From: Bog-756 sp963824645
GTDB lineage: Bacteria > Actinomycetota > Acidimicrobiia > Acidimicrobiales > RAAP-2
Assembly (NCBI GenBank): GCA_963824645.1
Contig: CAWGQC010000010.1
Coordinates: forward strand, 310,001 to 374,000
Length of the DNA stretch: 64,000 bases
Reading direction: 5' to 3'
This document shows positions 27,675 through 36,654 of the stretch, one piece after another. Both the position numbers and the translations under genes were made by a program. The notes under the pieces were generated by a model. That model worked only from the letters and a program-made list of their open reading frames with translations, was not told the DNA's origin and searched no databases. Within the stretch, counting starts at the first letter, position 1. Every line of letters begins with the position of its first letter.

Positions 27675-28562
27675 TCAGTTGCTCAACCAGGTGACCGAAA
27701 AGCCCGACCCCCCACCTGAGAGCGTCGAGGTCCGGGCTTTTGTCTTCTTGCCGCCCTTCTTGGTCATGTTGATCTGGTTGTCGGTGAATCCCGCATAGGA
27801 GATCGGTTCGTGATTGGCTGACGCACTGGTGAAGCCGATCGAGCCGAAGTTGGCCAGGGGGAGAACCTTACAGTTGGATCCCGTACATGGCGCCTCGGCG
27901 ATCCACTCAGCCGAAGAGTTCTCCGGCTGGGTCGGGGGCGTTTGGCTGATGGAGAAGTGCCACTTGGATCCATCGGAGATGGAGAGGGTATAGACAGAAC
28001 CTGAGGCCGAGACACTGGCTGTAAGCGCATCTCCGGGCACTACCGGATAGGTGGTGCTGGAGAGCACGATGTCAGATTGAGGATAGAACTGGTACCACGC
28101 GTAGTAGTTCGGCCCACCGCTCTTCTTCCCCTTTGCCTTCGTGCAGTCCGAGTCGGTTCCAATCTGTTGAACCGTCGGATCGGAAGACGAGTAGCCGTCA
28201 ATGCCCACCCAGAAGGCAGCCTCCTGAAGCTGATTCTTGGGACAGGTGGCGGTCGGTTGGGTCCAGCTGCCCGCCACGTCCGTGAACGTCGTTCCGGTGA
28301 CTGCATAGCCGGCCCAATCGAGCGAAGTCTGGACGCTGCCCGCTGGCTGCTTCCCGTTATGGGCCTTGGATGGAGATGCGGAAGTCATCGGGGCGTGGCT
28401 TTCCCCAATATTGGGAGCGGCCTGTACGGCCCCGGTTTGAGCCACAACGGTTCCCAGCGCAAGCACCAACGCAACGACAGCCACAAATCCCAAAGTGGTC
28501 ATTGACGCCAACCGCACTCTGCTCATGTCCATGCCCCATCCGTGGCCGCCATTCGTGGCCAC
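27675..28562 (-). CDS. secreted glutamic endopeptidase (peptidase family G1, eqolisin)
   Basis: About 295 residues. A signal sequence (LGFVAVVALVLALG to about residue 48) is followed by the eqolisin beta-sandwich. The catalytic Gln lies in GSWTQPTATC and the catalytic Glu in SAEWIAEAP. Further conserved text: EAAFWVGIDGYSSSD and YYAWYQFYP. G1 peptidases work at acid pH. The GTG start at 28562 is preceded by AAGGAAC and lies 17 bases after the glycine-rich membrane protein gene, making it the third gene of the sigma factor operon. Short C-terminal basic extension (KKGGKKTKARTS). Confidence 0.85.
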   Translation of the reverse strand: MATNGGHGWGMDMSRVRLASMTTLGFVAVVALVLALGTVVAQTGAVQAAPNIGESHAPMTSASPSKAHNGKQPAGSVQTSLDWAGYAVTGTTFTDVAGSWTQPTATCPKNQLQEAAFWVGIDGYSSSDPTVQQIGTDSDCTKAKGKKSGGPNYYAWYQFYPQSDIVLSSTTYPVVPGDALTASVSASGSVYTLSISDGSKWHFSISQTPPTQPENSSAEWIAEAPCTGSNCKVLPLANFGSIGFTSASANHEPISYAGFTDNQINMTKKGGKKTKARTSTLSGGGSGFSVTWLSN

Positions 28563-28578
28563 TTCGTTCCTTCGTTTG

Positions 28579-29589
28579 TTAGCCGGGCCCACCGTCGTTG
28601 TCGGACGACGTGATTCCAGGATCCGGGATTGCGGTCCCGGATCCTGACCCACGGTGGTGACGGTGGTGACCGCTTCCCGTTCCCTTGTTCCCACCCCGGT
28701 TGGACCCAGTTCCCTTGTTCCCACCCCGGTTGGAACCGGTGCCGTTGTTCCCACCCCGGTTGGAACCGGTGCCGTTGTTCCCACCCCGGTTGGAACCGGT
28801 GCCGTTGTTCCCACCCCGGTTGGAACCGGTGCCCGTACTGAAGCCCGTGGCCCGTCCGCCGGTGTCGCCCGGTCTGGTTCCACCTCGGCTCGTACCCTGA
28901 TTCGACGGCGTCCCGATACCGAGTCCCCCCTCGTGGGTCCCATTGGATGAGCGCCCCGTCTTTTGGGTGTGGTTGCCTGTCGACGTGGATGCGTTCCCTC
29001 CGACTGTCGCCTGTAGGTTGCCCGCAGATGTATCGCCACTACCGCTCAGGACCGGATGGCCCGTAGCTACCCCGCAGACCGGGCTCAGCTCGGATCGCTG
29101 ATCGGTCGACGAACAAGAGGCGGTGTTACCGCTGCCGACTTGGCCTCCCGAGCCGGAAGTTGCCGCGGCCGGGTTGGTCGGTCCGGAAGGAATCGACTGA
29201 CCCACAGCGGAACCGATCTCTGGAGGCTGGACCGTGAGATCGATGTGCTTCAGAACGTGATCGACAACCCGAGCGGCCGGTCCCGGTAGACCGGTGGCTG
29301 CCGCAAATCCCGTAGTGGTGACGAGCAGGCTGGTGACGGCGACAACGGCGACGACGGCCGGTGATCGGCGCACTCGCCGCGTGCTGTTGGACCAGGCCGT
29401 GCTCTCGGTGTTAAAGGCAGCCCGGGCGCCGAACTCCCAACTGAGTTCGTGTGACTGGCCCGGCGCACCTGCGGAGGCGATCAAGTTGCCCAATCTCCCA
29501 CTGTTGGGGTCAGGAAGCGCCACCACGTTGTCGTTGTCGGTGGCAATTAGTTGGCTGGCTGAGAGCCACTGTGGGCGTACGTTACGCAT
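28579..29589 (-). CDS. one-pass membrane protein, probable anti-sigma factor, with Gly-rich repeats
   Basis: 336 residues. An N-terminal cytoplasmic part of about 75 residues, a single membrane segment (VVAVVAVTSLLVTTTGFAA) and a long Gly/Thr/Ser-rich outer region with five GTGSNRGGNN-type repeats. Its ATG overlaps the stop of the sigma factor gene by 8 bases, the typical arrangement for an anti-sigma factor. The zinc HxxxCxxC motif of many anti-sigma factors is absent, so the role is inferred from gene order and topology. Confidence 0.65.
   Translation of the reverse strand: MRNVRPQWLSASQLIATDNDNVVALPDPNSGRLGNLIASAGAPGQSHELSWEFGARAAFNTESTAWSNSTRRVRRSPAVVAVVAVTSLLVTTTGFAAATGLPGPAARVVDHVLKHIDLTVQPPEIGSAVGQSIPSGPTNPAAATSGSGGQVGSGNTASCSSTDQRSELSPVCGVATGHPVLSGSGDTSAGNLQATVGGNASTSTGNHTQKTGRSSNGTHEGGLGIGTPSNQGTSRGGTRPGDTGGRATGFSTGTGSNRGGNNGTGSNRGGNNGTGSNRGGNNGTGSNRGGNKGTGSNRGGNKGTGSGHHRHHRGSGSGTAIPDPGITSSDNDGGPG
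28681..28830 (-). repeat. five tandem 30-bp repeats
   Basis: Units start at 28681, 28711, 28741, 28771 and 28801; the last three are identical. They encode ten-residue GTGSNRGGNN/K units in the outer part of the probable anti-sigma protein. There are no spacers between units, so this is not a CRISPR array. Confidence 0.95.
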
Positions 29590-30256
29590 TTAGCCGCCTC
29601 TCCTGCTCTGACGGAGCGCTCCGTGCGCTGATCCCAACCGATTTCCCGATCCGGGCGGGCCCTGAGTGCACGGGATGATGTGCGTCCTCTTGTCGGCGGG
29701 GGTCGAACTCCTCCAAGTTCTGCTCCAGCCGGCGAAGGCCGCGATGGCAGAGCACTCGCACCGCGCCGGGAGATTTCTCCATGATTGTGGCCACATGAGA
29801 AACGTCGAGCCCCGCTACCACTCGAAGCATCACTGCCTCGCCTTGGTCGGTCGGGAGCGACGCGATCAGAGCCACGGCCTTGTCGGTACCGGATAACTCC
29901 TCAGCCTCCGCCTCCACGTTGTTGCTGGCAGGCATCACGGCCAGATTTGTTACTCCGATGAATTCAACCCTGCGCTCGCCGGCTCGGTACCAATCGGTCA
30001 AGCGATTGCGGGCCATGGTGAAGAGCCATGCATGGAAGGCATTCTGGTCACCTTCGAAACTCCGGAGCGCTCTTATCACCCGAAGCCAGGTGTCAGCGGC
30101 CAAGTCCTCTGCAGCGGGAGCCGCCTTTACTTTCAGGTACCGGAGCAACCCGGGCTGAAATTCCCTCCACAGGAAGGCAAAGGCTTCCTCGTCCCCATTT
30201 TTCGCTGCCCGGAGCACTTCTCCGAAGTTCCGCAGTTTCTGCACCCTGCAACCCAC
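29582..30256 (-). CDS. ECF-type RNA polymerase sigma factor
   Basis: 224 residues. Region 2 spans about residues 12-85 (GDEEAFAFLWREFQPGLLRYL, AAEDLAADTWLRVIRAL, WLFTMARNRLTDWYR) and region 4 about 125-180 (LPTDQGEAVMLRVVAGLDVSHVATIM, GAVRVLCHRGLRRL). A 45-residue tail follows. It should direct RNA polymerase to a small regulon, and its own operon encodes a probable anti-sigma and a secreted acid peptidase. The start is a GTG; a slightly later GTG at 30244 is also possible. Confidence 0.9.
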   Translation of the reverse strand: MGCRVQKLRNFGEVLRAAKNGDEEAFAFLWREFQPGLLRYLKVKAAPAAEDLAADTWLRVIRALRSFEGDQNAFHAWLFTMARNRLTDWYRAGERRVEFIGVTNLAVMPASNNVEAEAEELSGTDKAVALIASLPTDQGEAVMLRVVAGLDVSHVATIMEKSPGAVRVLCHRGLRRLEQNLEEFDPRRQEDAHHPVHSGPARIGKSVGISARSAPSEQERRLNA

Positions 30257-30620
30257 CCCCTGATGCTGTAATCCCCCTTGGTCTTACACCCTGGTTGGCT
30301 CAGAATCCACATCAACCCCTCGGAAATGCGCCGAAAGTTCCAGTTTGCGGCCTTGAGTAATGAAATCCGGTCTCGATCGTTTACAAACGGGGGAAGTGGG
30401 CCGTAGCGGGGTCCGGCAGCGTCGCAGATGACGAGTCGGTGGGCAAACAGAGGGCCACGCTGGCCACCGGTGGTGTTTCTGCCTCCTTCTGCCGCTGTAA
30501 CAGATAGTGCCCATCGAACGTTGACTGAATTGTGGACCAGTGGATCGACGGAAGCTTTTGTGGAGATCCGGGATGCCGGGATGCTCACCGCGGCTTTGGA
30601 AGCCAGGATTGATAAACCTC
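30257..30620. other. intergenic stretch between divergent sigma and P-loop genes
   Basis: No convincing gene. It probably carries promoters in both directions. If the P-loop gene starts earlier (30540 or 30573), the gap is shorter. Confidence 0.4.
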
Positions 30621-31232
30621 GTGGACCGCAAGATCGTTCTCGTGTCGGGCGCCCCGGGGTCGGGGAAGAGCACCCTTGCCAAGCATTTGGCCAGGATCCT
30701 TCAGATGGACCTGATAGGTAGGGATCTGATCAAGGAATCGCTCTGGGACGTTCTCAATCCATCTGTCGGGGATCCCGAATGGCCCCGACGGTTGGACGAA
30801 GCCGCTATGGAGGTCTTCTGGGCTCTTGCCGCGCAGACCCGACGCGCCGTTCTGGAGGTCAACTTTCACCCCCATAGCGATTTCGAGAAGGCCAAACTGT
30901 TAGGGCTTTCTGCCACGTTGGTCGAGGTGTATTGCTCTTGTCCTTCCGAAGTCGCTCTTCATCGCTATACCCGGCGAGCAACTCAGCCGGCTCTCCATCC
31001 GGCTCACGTAACTCTTCCCCTCGACCCAGCGCTGCTGGCGGAATTCGATCAACCGATTGGACTCGGCTCCGTGATCGAGGTGGATACGACGCGGGTCATC
31101 CCCATCGAGGAGCTGGCCAAGGTCATTTCGGCGGATCTGACAGCTCTGCCGAGGGCGGATCAGGTGGATCTTGAGGGTTGTACCGGTAACAGGGGGTACT
31201 CTCGGCCCGCAAACGAGGGTGTTACGGCGTAA
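30621..31232 (+). CDS. P-loop kinase-like protein (zeta-toxin/AAA-type small kinase fold)
   Basis: About 203 residues. The Walker A motif VSGAPGSGKST lies at the N-terminus. A conserved acidic/basic set resembling small-molecule kinases follows (MDLIGRDLIKESLWD, AVLEVNFHPHSD, VEVYCSCPSEVALHRYTRRA). Such proteins phosphorylate sugars, nucleosides or antibiotics; the substrate is unknown. The GTG at 30621 begins just before the first strand; ATGs at 30540 and 30573 are in-frame alternatives with a less natural N-terminus. No partner antitoxin gene is visible. Confidence 0.75.
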   Translation: MDRKIVLVSGAPGSGKSTLAKHLARILQMDLIGRDLIKESLWDVLNPSVGDPEWPRRLDEAAMEVFWALAAQTRRAVLEVNFHPHSDFEKAKLLGLSATLVEVYCSCPSEVALHRYTRRATQPALHPAHVTLPLDPALLAEFDQPIGLGSVIEVDTTRVIPIEELAKVISADLTALPRADQVDLEGCTGNRGYSRPANEGVTA

Positions 31233-31783
31233 CTCCCGGGACGACGGTCGAGCGTAGCGGCCTCGCCTGCGCAGACGGTGACGGCGATCACTCGGTCATG
31301 GGACCGGAACCCACTACCAAGGCGCGGCCGAGCGCGCAGGGACAACGTGAGGTCGGAACCGGATTCCGCTCTACGCCGCCGGCCTCGGCCTTCCCGGACG
31401 GGACAACTCCTCCGCCCGCTCGCACCCATTACTTAGCGCCCGAGGTTGCCTCGCCGTTGGTGTGGGTCCTCGCTCGTCCCAAGCTGAAGCCAACGCCCCT
31501 GGTCTGATGGATGGGTACCGATAAAACTTGCTGACCACGGTCGATTCAGGACCAACGGTTCCGGTTTCCCGGGCCACCCCCCGAATGCCTACTGTTGTTT
31601 GCGCAACTAAGTCCAGATGCAGATGAAAGGCGCATGAGTTGCCCTTATCCACCCGGCCGACGGGCCTGGCCAGGGTTTTGCCCACCGCTGCCCCTCATCC
31701 CAGGGCCCGTAATGAGCGCCCTAGACTAAGATATTGCTCCGGGACCGTTCGTACAGGGGCGCCCACTGCCGTCGAGGGGACCA
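31233..31783. other. intergenic stretch upstream of the ABC exporter
   Basis: Nothing gene-like was supported on either strand. A TAAGAT near 31730 may be the -10 element of the exporter promoter. Confidence 0.4.
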
Positions 31784-33643
31784 GTGAAGAAACCGTTCTC
31801 CAAAACCGGGCCGTCCAGCACCGGGAATACACCGACTGACTCCCTCATTTCGGTCATGCGCACGCTCGGTGTGGGCGCTCTACGGGTGAAGATCGGCGCT
31901 TTCAGCATCCTCTCCCTCATTGGCGGTCTGAGCCAGGCACTCCTCTTGGTGCTGATCTCCGAGGTCGCAGTGGCCGAGGTCCAGGGCAAGCACTCGATCC
32001 ATGTCCTCGGTCGATCCGTATCACCGACGACCGCCATCATCCTCTCGTTTCTGGCGTTGGCGGCCTTCCTCTGCACCAACATCCTCGGTGCCCTGATCAG
32101 CACGTCTGTCTCGGCTCAGGCGCTGACAATGACCCGGACACGCATCGTCACCGGGTTCTTCCGATCCAACTGGGCCCTCCAATCGACCGAACGGCTCGGG
32201 CACGTCCAACAGCTCCTGACCATGAACAGCAACGCCACCGCCAACGCCGTCGGCAACATATCGTCCGGCCTCCAATCGGTCCTGATGCTGTGCGGGCTGC
32301 TGGGGGTGGCCCTGGCCGTCGATCCCGCGGCGGCAATAGGGGTCATCGCCATCGGCATCGTGCTCTCGCTGTCGCTCAGGCCTTTCAACAGGCTGAGCAG
32401 ACGAGCCAACCGCGAACTCTCTGTAGTCACGAGAGCTATGGCCACACAGATGACCGAGTACACCCGTCTGAGCCGCGACTTCCGGTTGTTCGGTGTGGAG
32501 ACCCGGGTCCTGGGCACGCTCCGCGGGATGATCCAGGACACCGGTCGCGTCTTCCGCAGGACCCAAATGCTCGGCAGCATCGTGCCGATCCTGTACCAAT
32601 CCTTCGCACTCGGATTCGTCATCGTCGCCATCGTCCTCTTGACCGGAGCCGGGCACGCCAGGCTCACCGAGCTCGGAGCCGTCCTCATCCTGGTGCTGCG
32701 ATCTGTCGGCTACGGCTCGGCCGTCCAATCTTCGATCCAAGGCCTCCGCAGCTCTCAGGGCTTGCTGGAGGACGTCACCCGCGAGCTCCACCGCTTCGAT
32801 GAGGCGCGGGTCAATCCTGGACAGCGCGTGCCCGCCTCCTTCGGGGTGGACTTCGATTCCGTGGAGTACTCCTACGACGGAGTGAGCCTCGCCCTGTCCG
32901 GTGTCAGCATGAACATCCCGGAGGGGAAGATCGTCGGCATGCTCGGACCCTCGGGTAGCGGCAAGACGACAATCAGCCAGCTCTTGCTGGGTCTACGCCA
33001 GCCCACCAGCGGTCGGGCCACCATCGGCGGCGAGGACGCGGCGGAGATCTCCAAGAGTGATGAGCAGAGCACGGTGGCGCTTGTGCCCCAGGAACCGGTG
33101 CTTCTGCAGGGATCGGTCATCGACAACATCAAGTTCTTCAGGGAGTTCGAGGAGCAGGAGGTCATCGACGCCGCCAAGTTGGCCCACCTCCACGAGGACG
33201 TCGTCCGGATGCCCGCTGGTTACGGGACTCCCGTGGGTGAGGGTGGCGGCGCCCTGTCCGGCGGGCAGAAGCAGCGTCTCGCCATCGCCCGTGCACTGAT
33301 CGGCTCCCCGAAGCTCATCGTTCTGGACGAGCCGACCAGCGCCGTGGACGGACGCACGGAGAAGCTTATCCGCCAGACCCTCTCCAAGCTCAGAGAGCAC
33401 GTCACCGTGGTGATCATCTCCCATCGGATCGAGACGACGGCGCAGTGCGACCTGCTGCTCGTCCTCGACAACGGGAAGATCGCCGACTACGGCGAACGGG
33501 ACGCGGTTCTGGCCGGATCGGCCTACCGGAACATCGTCTTGAACAGGAATGAGCTCGACGGGGACCACGCGTCCGGGCCCCAAAGGTTGGAGAGCGCGAT
33601 CACCCTCAGGCCCACTCCCTTGCCGGTTCCCGAGGAGAACTGA
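31784..33643 (+). CDS. ABC exporter (fused permease and ATPase)
   Basis: 619 residues. An N-terminal membrane domain with about six helices (residues 25-310) is fused to an ATPase domain: Walker A GPSGSGKTT near 386, Q-loop VALVPQEPVLLQ, signature LSGGQKQR near 491, Walker B LIVLDEPTSA near 512 and the H-loop ISHRIE. It works as a homo- or heterodimer exporting peptides, lipids or small molecules. The GTG start follows GAGGGG. No maturation or precursor gene is adjacent, so the cargo is unknown. Confidence 0.9.
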   Translation: MKKPFSKTGPSSTGNTPTDSLISVMRTLGVGALRVKIGAFSILSLIGGLSQALLLVLISEVAVAEVQGKHSIHVLGRSVSPTTAIILSFLALAAFLCTNILGALISTSVSAQALTMTRTRIVTGFFRSNWALQSTERLGHVQQLLTMNSNATANAVGNISSGLQSVLMLCGLLGVALAVDPAAAIGVIAIGIVLSLSLRPFNRLSRRANRELSVVTRAMATQMTEYTRLSRDFRLFGVETRVLGTLRGMIQDTGRVFRRTQMLGSIVPILYQSFALGFVIVAIVLLTGAGHARLTELGAVLILVLRSVGYGSAVQSSIQGLRSSQGLLEDVTRELHRFDEARVNPGQRVPASFGVDFDSVEYSYDGVSLALSGVSMNIPEGKIVGMLGPSGSGKTTISQLLLGLRQPTSGRATIGGEDAAEISKSDEQSTVALVPQEPVLLQGSVIDNIKFFREFEEQEVIDAAKLAHLHEDVVRMPAGYGTPVGEGGGALSGGQKQRLAIARALIGSPKLIVLDEPTSAVDGRTEKLIRQTLSKLREHVTVVIISHRIETTAQCDLLLVLDNGKIADYGERDAVLAGSAYRNIVLNRNELDGDHASGPQRLESAITLRPTPLPVPEEN

Positions 33644-33902
33644 AAGGCACCCAAACTGTCGATCACGGGACGACTCGAATGATGGTCCCGCGTCGACGAC
33701 TCGTGCCGGTCCGAACTGCAATCGTGCTCTCATTTCCCCTCGGTCTTTCCATCCGGTCCGTTAACGTCCCGCCGTCGGCGAAGAGGATCGATCGCCAATC
33801 GATCACCACGCCGAAGGATGAAGAGCCTTGGTCATCACTATCGGATGCGATTCCCGGTACCCTCAGGTGCCGCCACTTGCGCCCCGATTCGGATTGCCCA
33901 GC

Positions 33903-35231
33903 TCAGGTTTGCTGTGCCAACAGGGGAACCAGTACCTGTGCGTTTGGACTTCCCCAACCCGTCACCGGGTCCCACCCACGAGTCGCCTGGTAACCGACGA
34001 CCGTCTTCGAGGGGAAGATCACCGTATTGTTCCCCTCCTGTACGTCGTGGAATGCCCGGTGATAGTTGGTGCTCTTGCCTATGCCATAGATCTCGGCATT
34101 CACAAAGCCCAAGTGTCGGCCGGCGTATTGGTCCGCCAACGCCATGAGACCCGCCCACAGGGGCGCACCAGCGCTCGTGCCACCGGCCGGAGTGACGTAG
34201 TACTTCTGCCTTCCGTCGCTGATGACCAACGCCATGCCAGTGCCGGTCGATGCGTCGGCAGCCACGTCGGGAACGCCCCTGGTCGCTCCCACAGTTCCGA
34301 TTCCGTCTTGATAGCTGGGACGGGGGAACAGGTGGCTGAACCCGCCGCCCGAGGCCACGGAATGCAGAAGTGGTGGGCGGGGCGGAGTGTTCCAGGCAGT
34401 CTCCTTGATGTACTCGCCCGACGTTCGGTCGAGCGAGAGTGTCGTGCCCCCCACGCCCAGGACGAGCGGATCTGCATCCGGAAGTCCGACCTCCTTGATG
34501 GGCGAGAAGGCCGTGGATCCGGGGCACGGTTTGCTCACCGCACCGAAATCCCCCGAGGAGCTGACCACGGTCACACGGTCAGCCATCGCAGCCAACAGCG
34601 TCGATTGGAGACGGTTCACCTCGGCGGAGGTGAAGCAGTGTTCCCCGAAACTCCCGCTGATCGAGACCACGGCACCGCCGGTTAGGCCCAGACTGAACGC
34701 CGATGAAAGGGTGTCGATGAGGGTTTGAGAGCTCTTTTCGGCGGCCGGGTTGATCAGAATGACACGAACGGTGGCTGCAGGGGCAATGGCGTGGACCATC
34801 TCGATGTCCTCCACCTCCTCCAGGTTCGCTGATTGGGACGAGGCCGAGGGAGCGAGGGTACTGACAATCTGAATTCTTGCCGGGACCAGGTTGCTGAGAC
34901 TGTCAAAGCCATTGATGTCTTGGGAGAGGTTGGTGATTTTCGGCGGGTCAAGACGGCCGGGGGCAATTTCGACCAGCGATACTGTCTCGCCTTGGCCATC
35001 GATCCCCCGGTTCAGCAGTGGCTGGACGCCGTATGCCGTTCGGATCTGCTGTGCTGAGTAGCAAGCCTCGGCAGCGAGACAATTGAGAGCAGCGCCGCTG
35101 GGTTGACCGGATGTAGATGCTGTTGCCGACGAGCTGGATCCGCAAGCGGCGCAGAGTACAGCCGCAGTTACCAGCGTCACCAATGAGCACCACAGCCGAG
35201 GTTTCCGCGTGACTGAGAGATTCACTGACAT
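33903..35231 (-). CDS. S53-family serine-carboxyl peptidase (sedolisin) lipoprotein
   Basis: 442 residues. A lipobox (LCAAC, Cys30) anchors the protein outside the membrane. The sedolisin catalytic set is visible: Glu138 and Asp142 in LEEVEDIEMVHA, Asp228 in SSGDFGA and Ser353 in GGTSAGAPLWA, with a C-terminal calcium-site-like DPVTGWGSPN. The usual propeptide of about 180 residues is missing; the catalytic domain starts near residue 50. Sedolisins act at acid pH. The start at 35231 was chosen because the lipoprotein signal begins there. Confidence 0.88.
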   Translation of the reverse strand: MSVNLSVTRKPRLWCSLVTLVTAAVLCAACGSSSSATASTSGQPSGAALNCLAAEACYSAQQIRTAYGVQPLLNRGIDGQGETVSLVEIAPGRLDPPKITNLSQDINGFDSLSNLVPARIQIVSTLAPSASSQSANLEEVEDIEMVHAIAPAATVRVILINPAAEKSSQTLIDTLSSAFSLGLTGGAVVSISGSFGEHCFTSAEVNRLQSTLLAAMADRVTVVSSSGDFGAVSKPCPGSTAFSPIKEVGLPDADPLVLGVGGTTLSLDRTSGEYIKETAWNTPPRPPLLHSVASGGGFSHLFPRPSYQDGIGTVGATRGVPDVAADASTGTGMALVISDGRQKYYVTPAGGTSAGAPLWAGLMALADQYAGRHLGFVNAEIYGIGKSTNYHRAFHDVQEGNNTVIFPSKTVVGYQATRGWDPVTGWGSPNAQVLVPLLAQQT

Positions 35232-35436
35232 TCTCGTATCAGCGTGACACAACAATGGCCGGACGTCAGGCGAGGGCCGGTCGGAAAGCGACGGGAACCG
35301 CAGTGGAATGGGTGTGAGCCGGCGCCGAGGACAACCGGGCCACAGCTCCCACAGGTTTCTGGTGGCGTGCCAGTCGTTGGCCTTCGACATGGGCAAGATC
35401 GGCGTGGGCTCTGGATGAGTCCGGTGCCTGCCATCT

Positions 35437-36426
35437 TCATCGGGACTCGGCGGAGGTGAACGCTCGTTCCACGAACCCGGCCATGGCGGCCATCCCCAGT
35501 GCGCTCGGGTGCAGCGGGTAGCTGCCTGACGATACAACGACGGGTGCGACCCAGCGGGAGTTGGCGGGAGAACAGGCATCGTGCGAAGCACTCGGTGTTG
35601 ACAGGTCGACGTATGCGTCGCCAGCCCTGGCGGCGTCGTTGGCCAGTGTCGAGTTGAGGTCGATTTCGACGCTCCGTAGATAGTCGAGATCGCGCGTCGA
35701 GTAGGGGAGCATCGGCCAACAACCCGTGCCGTTTGAAGGAAAGATATTGGGATAGCCAATGACGAACACCTTGGCGTGTGGGGCCCGGGCTCTTATCTCC
35801 TCGAGCGACGTTGCCACCCTCGAACCCACCAAACGGACGGCCGCGGTCAACCGATTGACGCCATTGACTGTGTAGTGCGACCGGCAGCTCCATCCGACCT
35901 TGGTTACGCCCCATGGCGTGGCGGCCACACAGCTGGCCGCGATCGTCGAGAAGCCAAGATCATTCCCGCCGATTCCCAGGGAGACCAGTGAGGTGTTCGG
36001 ACGGAGCGCAGACAGCTGGGCCGGAATTCCCGGGTGTTGGGGGGCTGTCAGATCCCTGGTGGTGGCTCCGGCGCAACTTGCGTCGCGCAGAGTCAGACCG
36101 AGGGCACGGGCAGTGAGCGAGGGGTAGTTCTCCGATGAGCGCATGCATGGGCCAGGAGCGCTCGGCCGGGTACTGGGACCGAGTTGCACCGGAATGCCTG
36201 GTCCCGACGTGAAGGAATCACCCAACGCCACGTACGAGCGAACGATGGTGGCTGCCGACACCGTTCGGGACAGTATGGCGTTGGCGGGTATGGCCAACGC
36301 CGCTACCCCCAAACCGAAGAGTGCGGCACAGATGGCCAAGCGCCGATAGCGGGAAGCATGCCGGAGCGTCGGGAAGGGACAGCTCTGATCTCGGGCCTTG
36401 TTGCCGCTCGGGGGGAGTGCCGTCAT
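35437..36426 (-). CDS. secreted SGNH/GDSL hydrolase
   Basis: 329 residues. A membrane/signal segment lies at about residues 28-52. SGNH blocks follow: YVALGDSFTSGPG (nucleophile Ser), the oxyanion Gly near NYPSLTARAL, SLGIGGNDLGFS (Asn) and YPLHPSALGMAAMA (catalytic His). It is likely an extracellular esterase or lipase; Cys residues suggest disulfides. It lies upstream of the S53 peptidase on the same strand, but the gap of about 205 bases leaves co-transcription open. Confidence 0.9.
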   Translation of the reverse strand: MTALPPSGNKARDQSCPFPTLRHASRYRRLAICAALFGLGVAALAIPANAILSRTVSAATIVRSYVALGDSFTSGPGIPVQLGPSTRPSAPGPCMRSSENYPSLTARALGLTLRDASCAGATTRDLTAPQHPGIPAQLSALRPNTSLVSLGIGGNDLGFSTIAASCVAATPWGVTKVGWSCRSHYTVNGVNRLTAAVRLVGSRVATSLEEIRARAPHAKVFVIGYPNIFPSNGTGCWPMLPYSTRDLDYLRSVEIDLNSTLANDAARAGDAYVDLSTPSASHDACSPANSRWVAPVVVSSGSYPLHPSALGMAAMAGFVERAFTSAESR

Positions 36427-36654
36427 GGGTGCAGAAGGTTAGATGGCCGAACCCTCGGGCAGACGTCGCCTCTGGCCCTCCATGGCGGCACCGAAGTGAA
36501 CGGTGTGGGGTGTGGTCCCAGATGCGGTGGTGGGTGGAGCCTCCCGGTCCGGGATTCGCCGTGGTAGAAAGTTCGGTACCGGAGGGTGCCATCCGCCGGT
36601 CGTATCGCCGCCGACTCATGACGGTGGTGCCGGAGAGCGAGGGGAGAGCAGTCG

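Noticed and set aside
28681..28830. CRISPR-like 30-bp repeats
   Set aside because: There are no spacers, the units are contiguous and in frame with a protein, and no cas genes are near.
30284..30682. Minus-strand frame that starts with a proline/aspartate-rich segment
   Set aside because: Its start is the antisense of the Walker A motif of the plus-strand P-loop gene, a common false gene.
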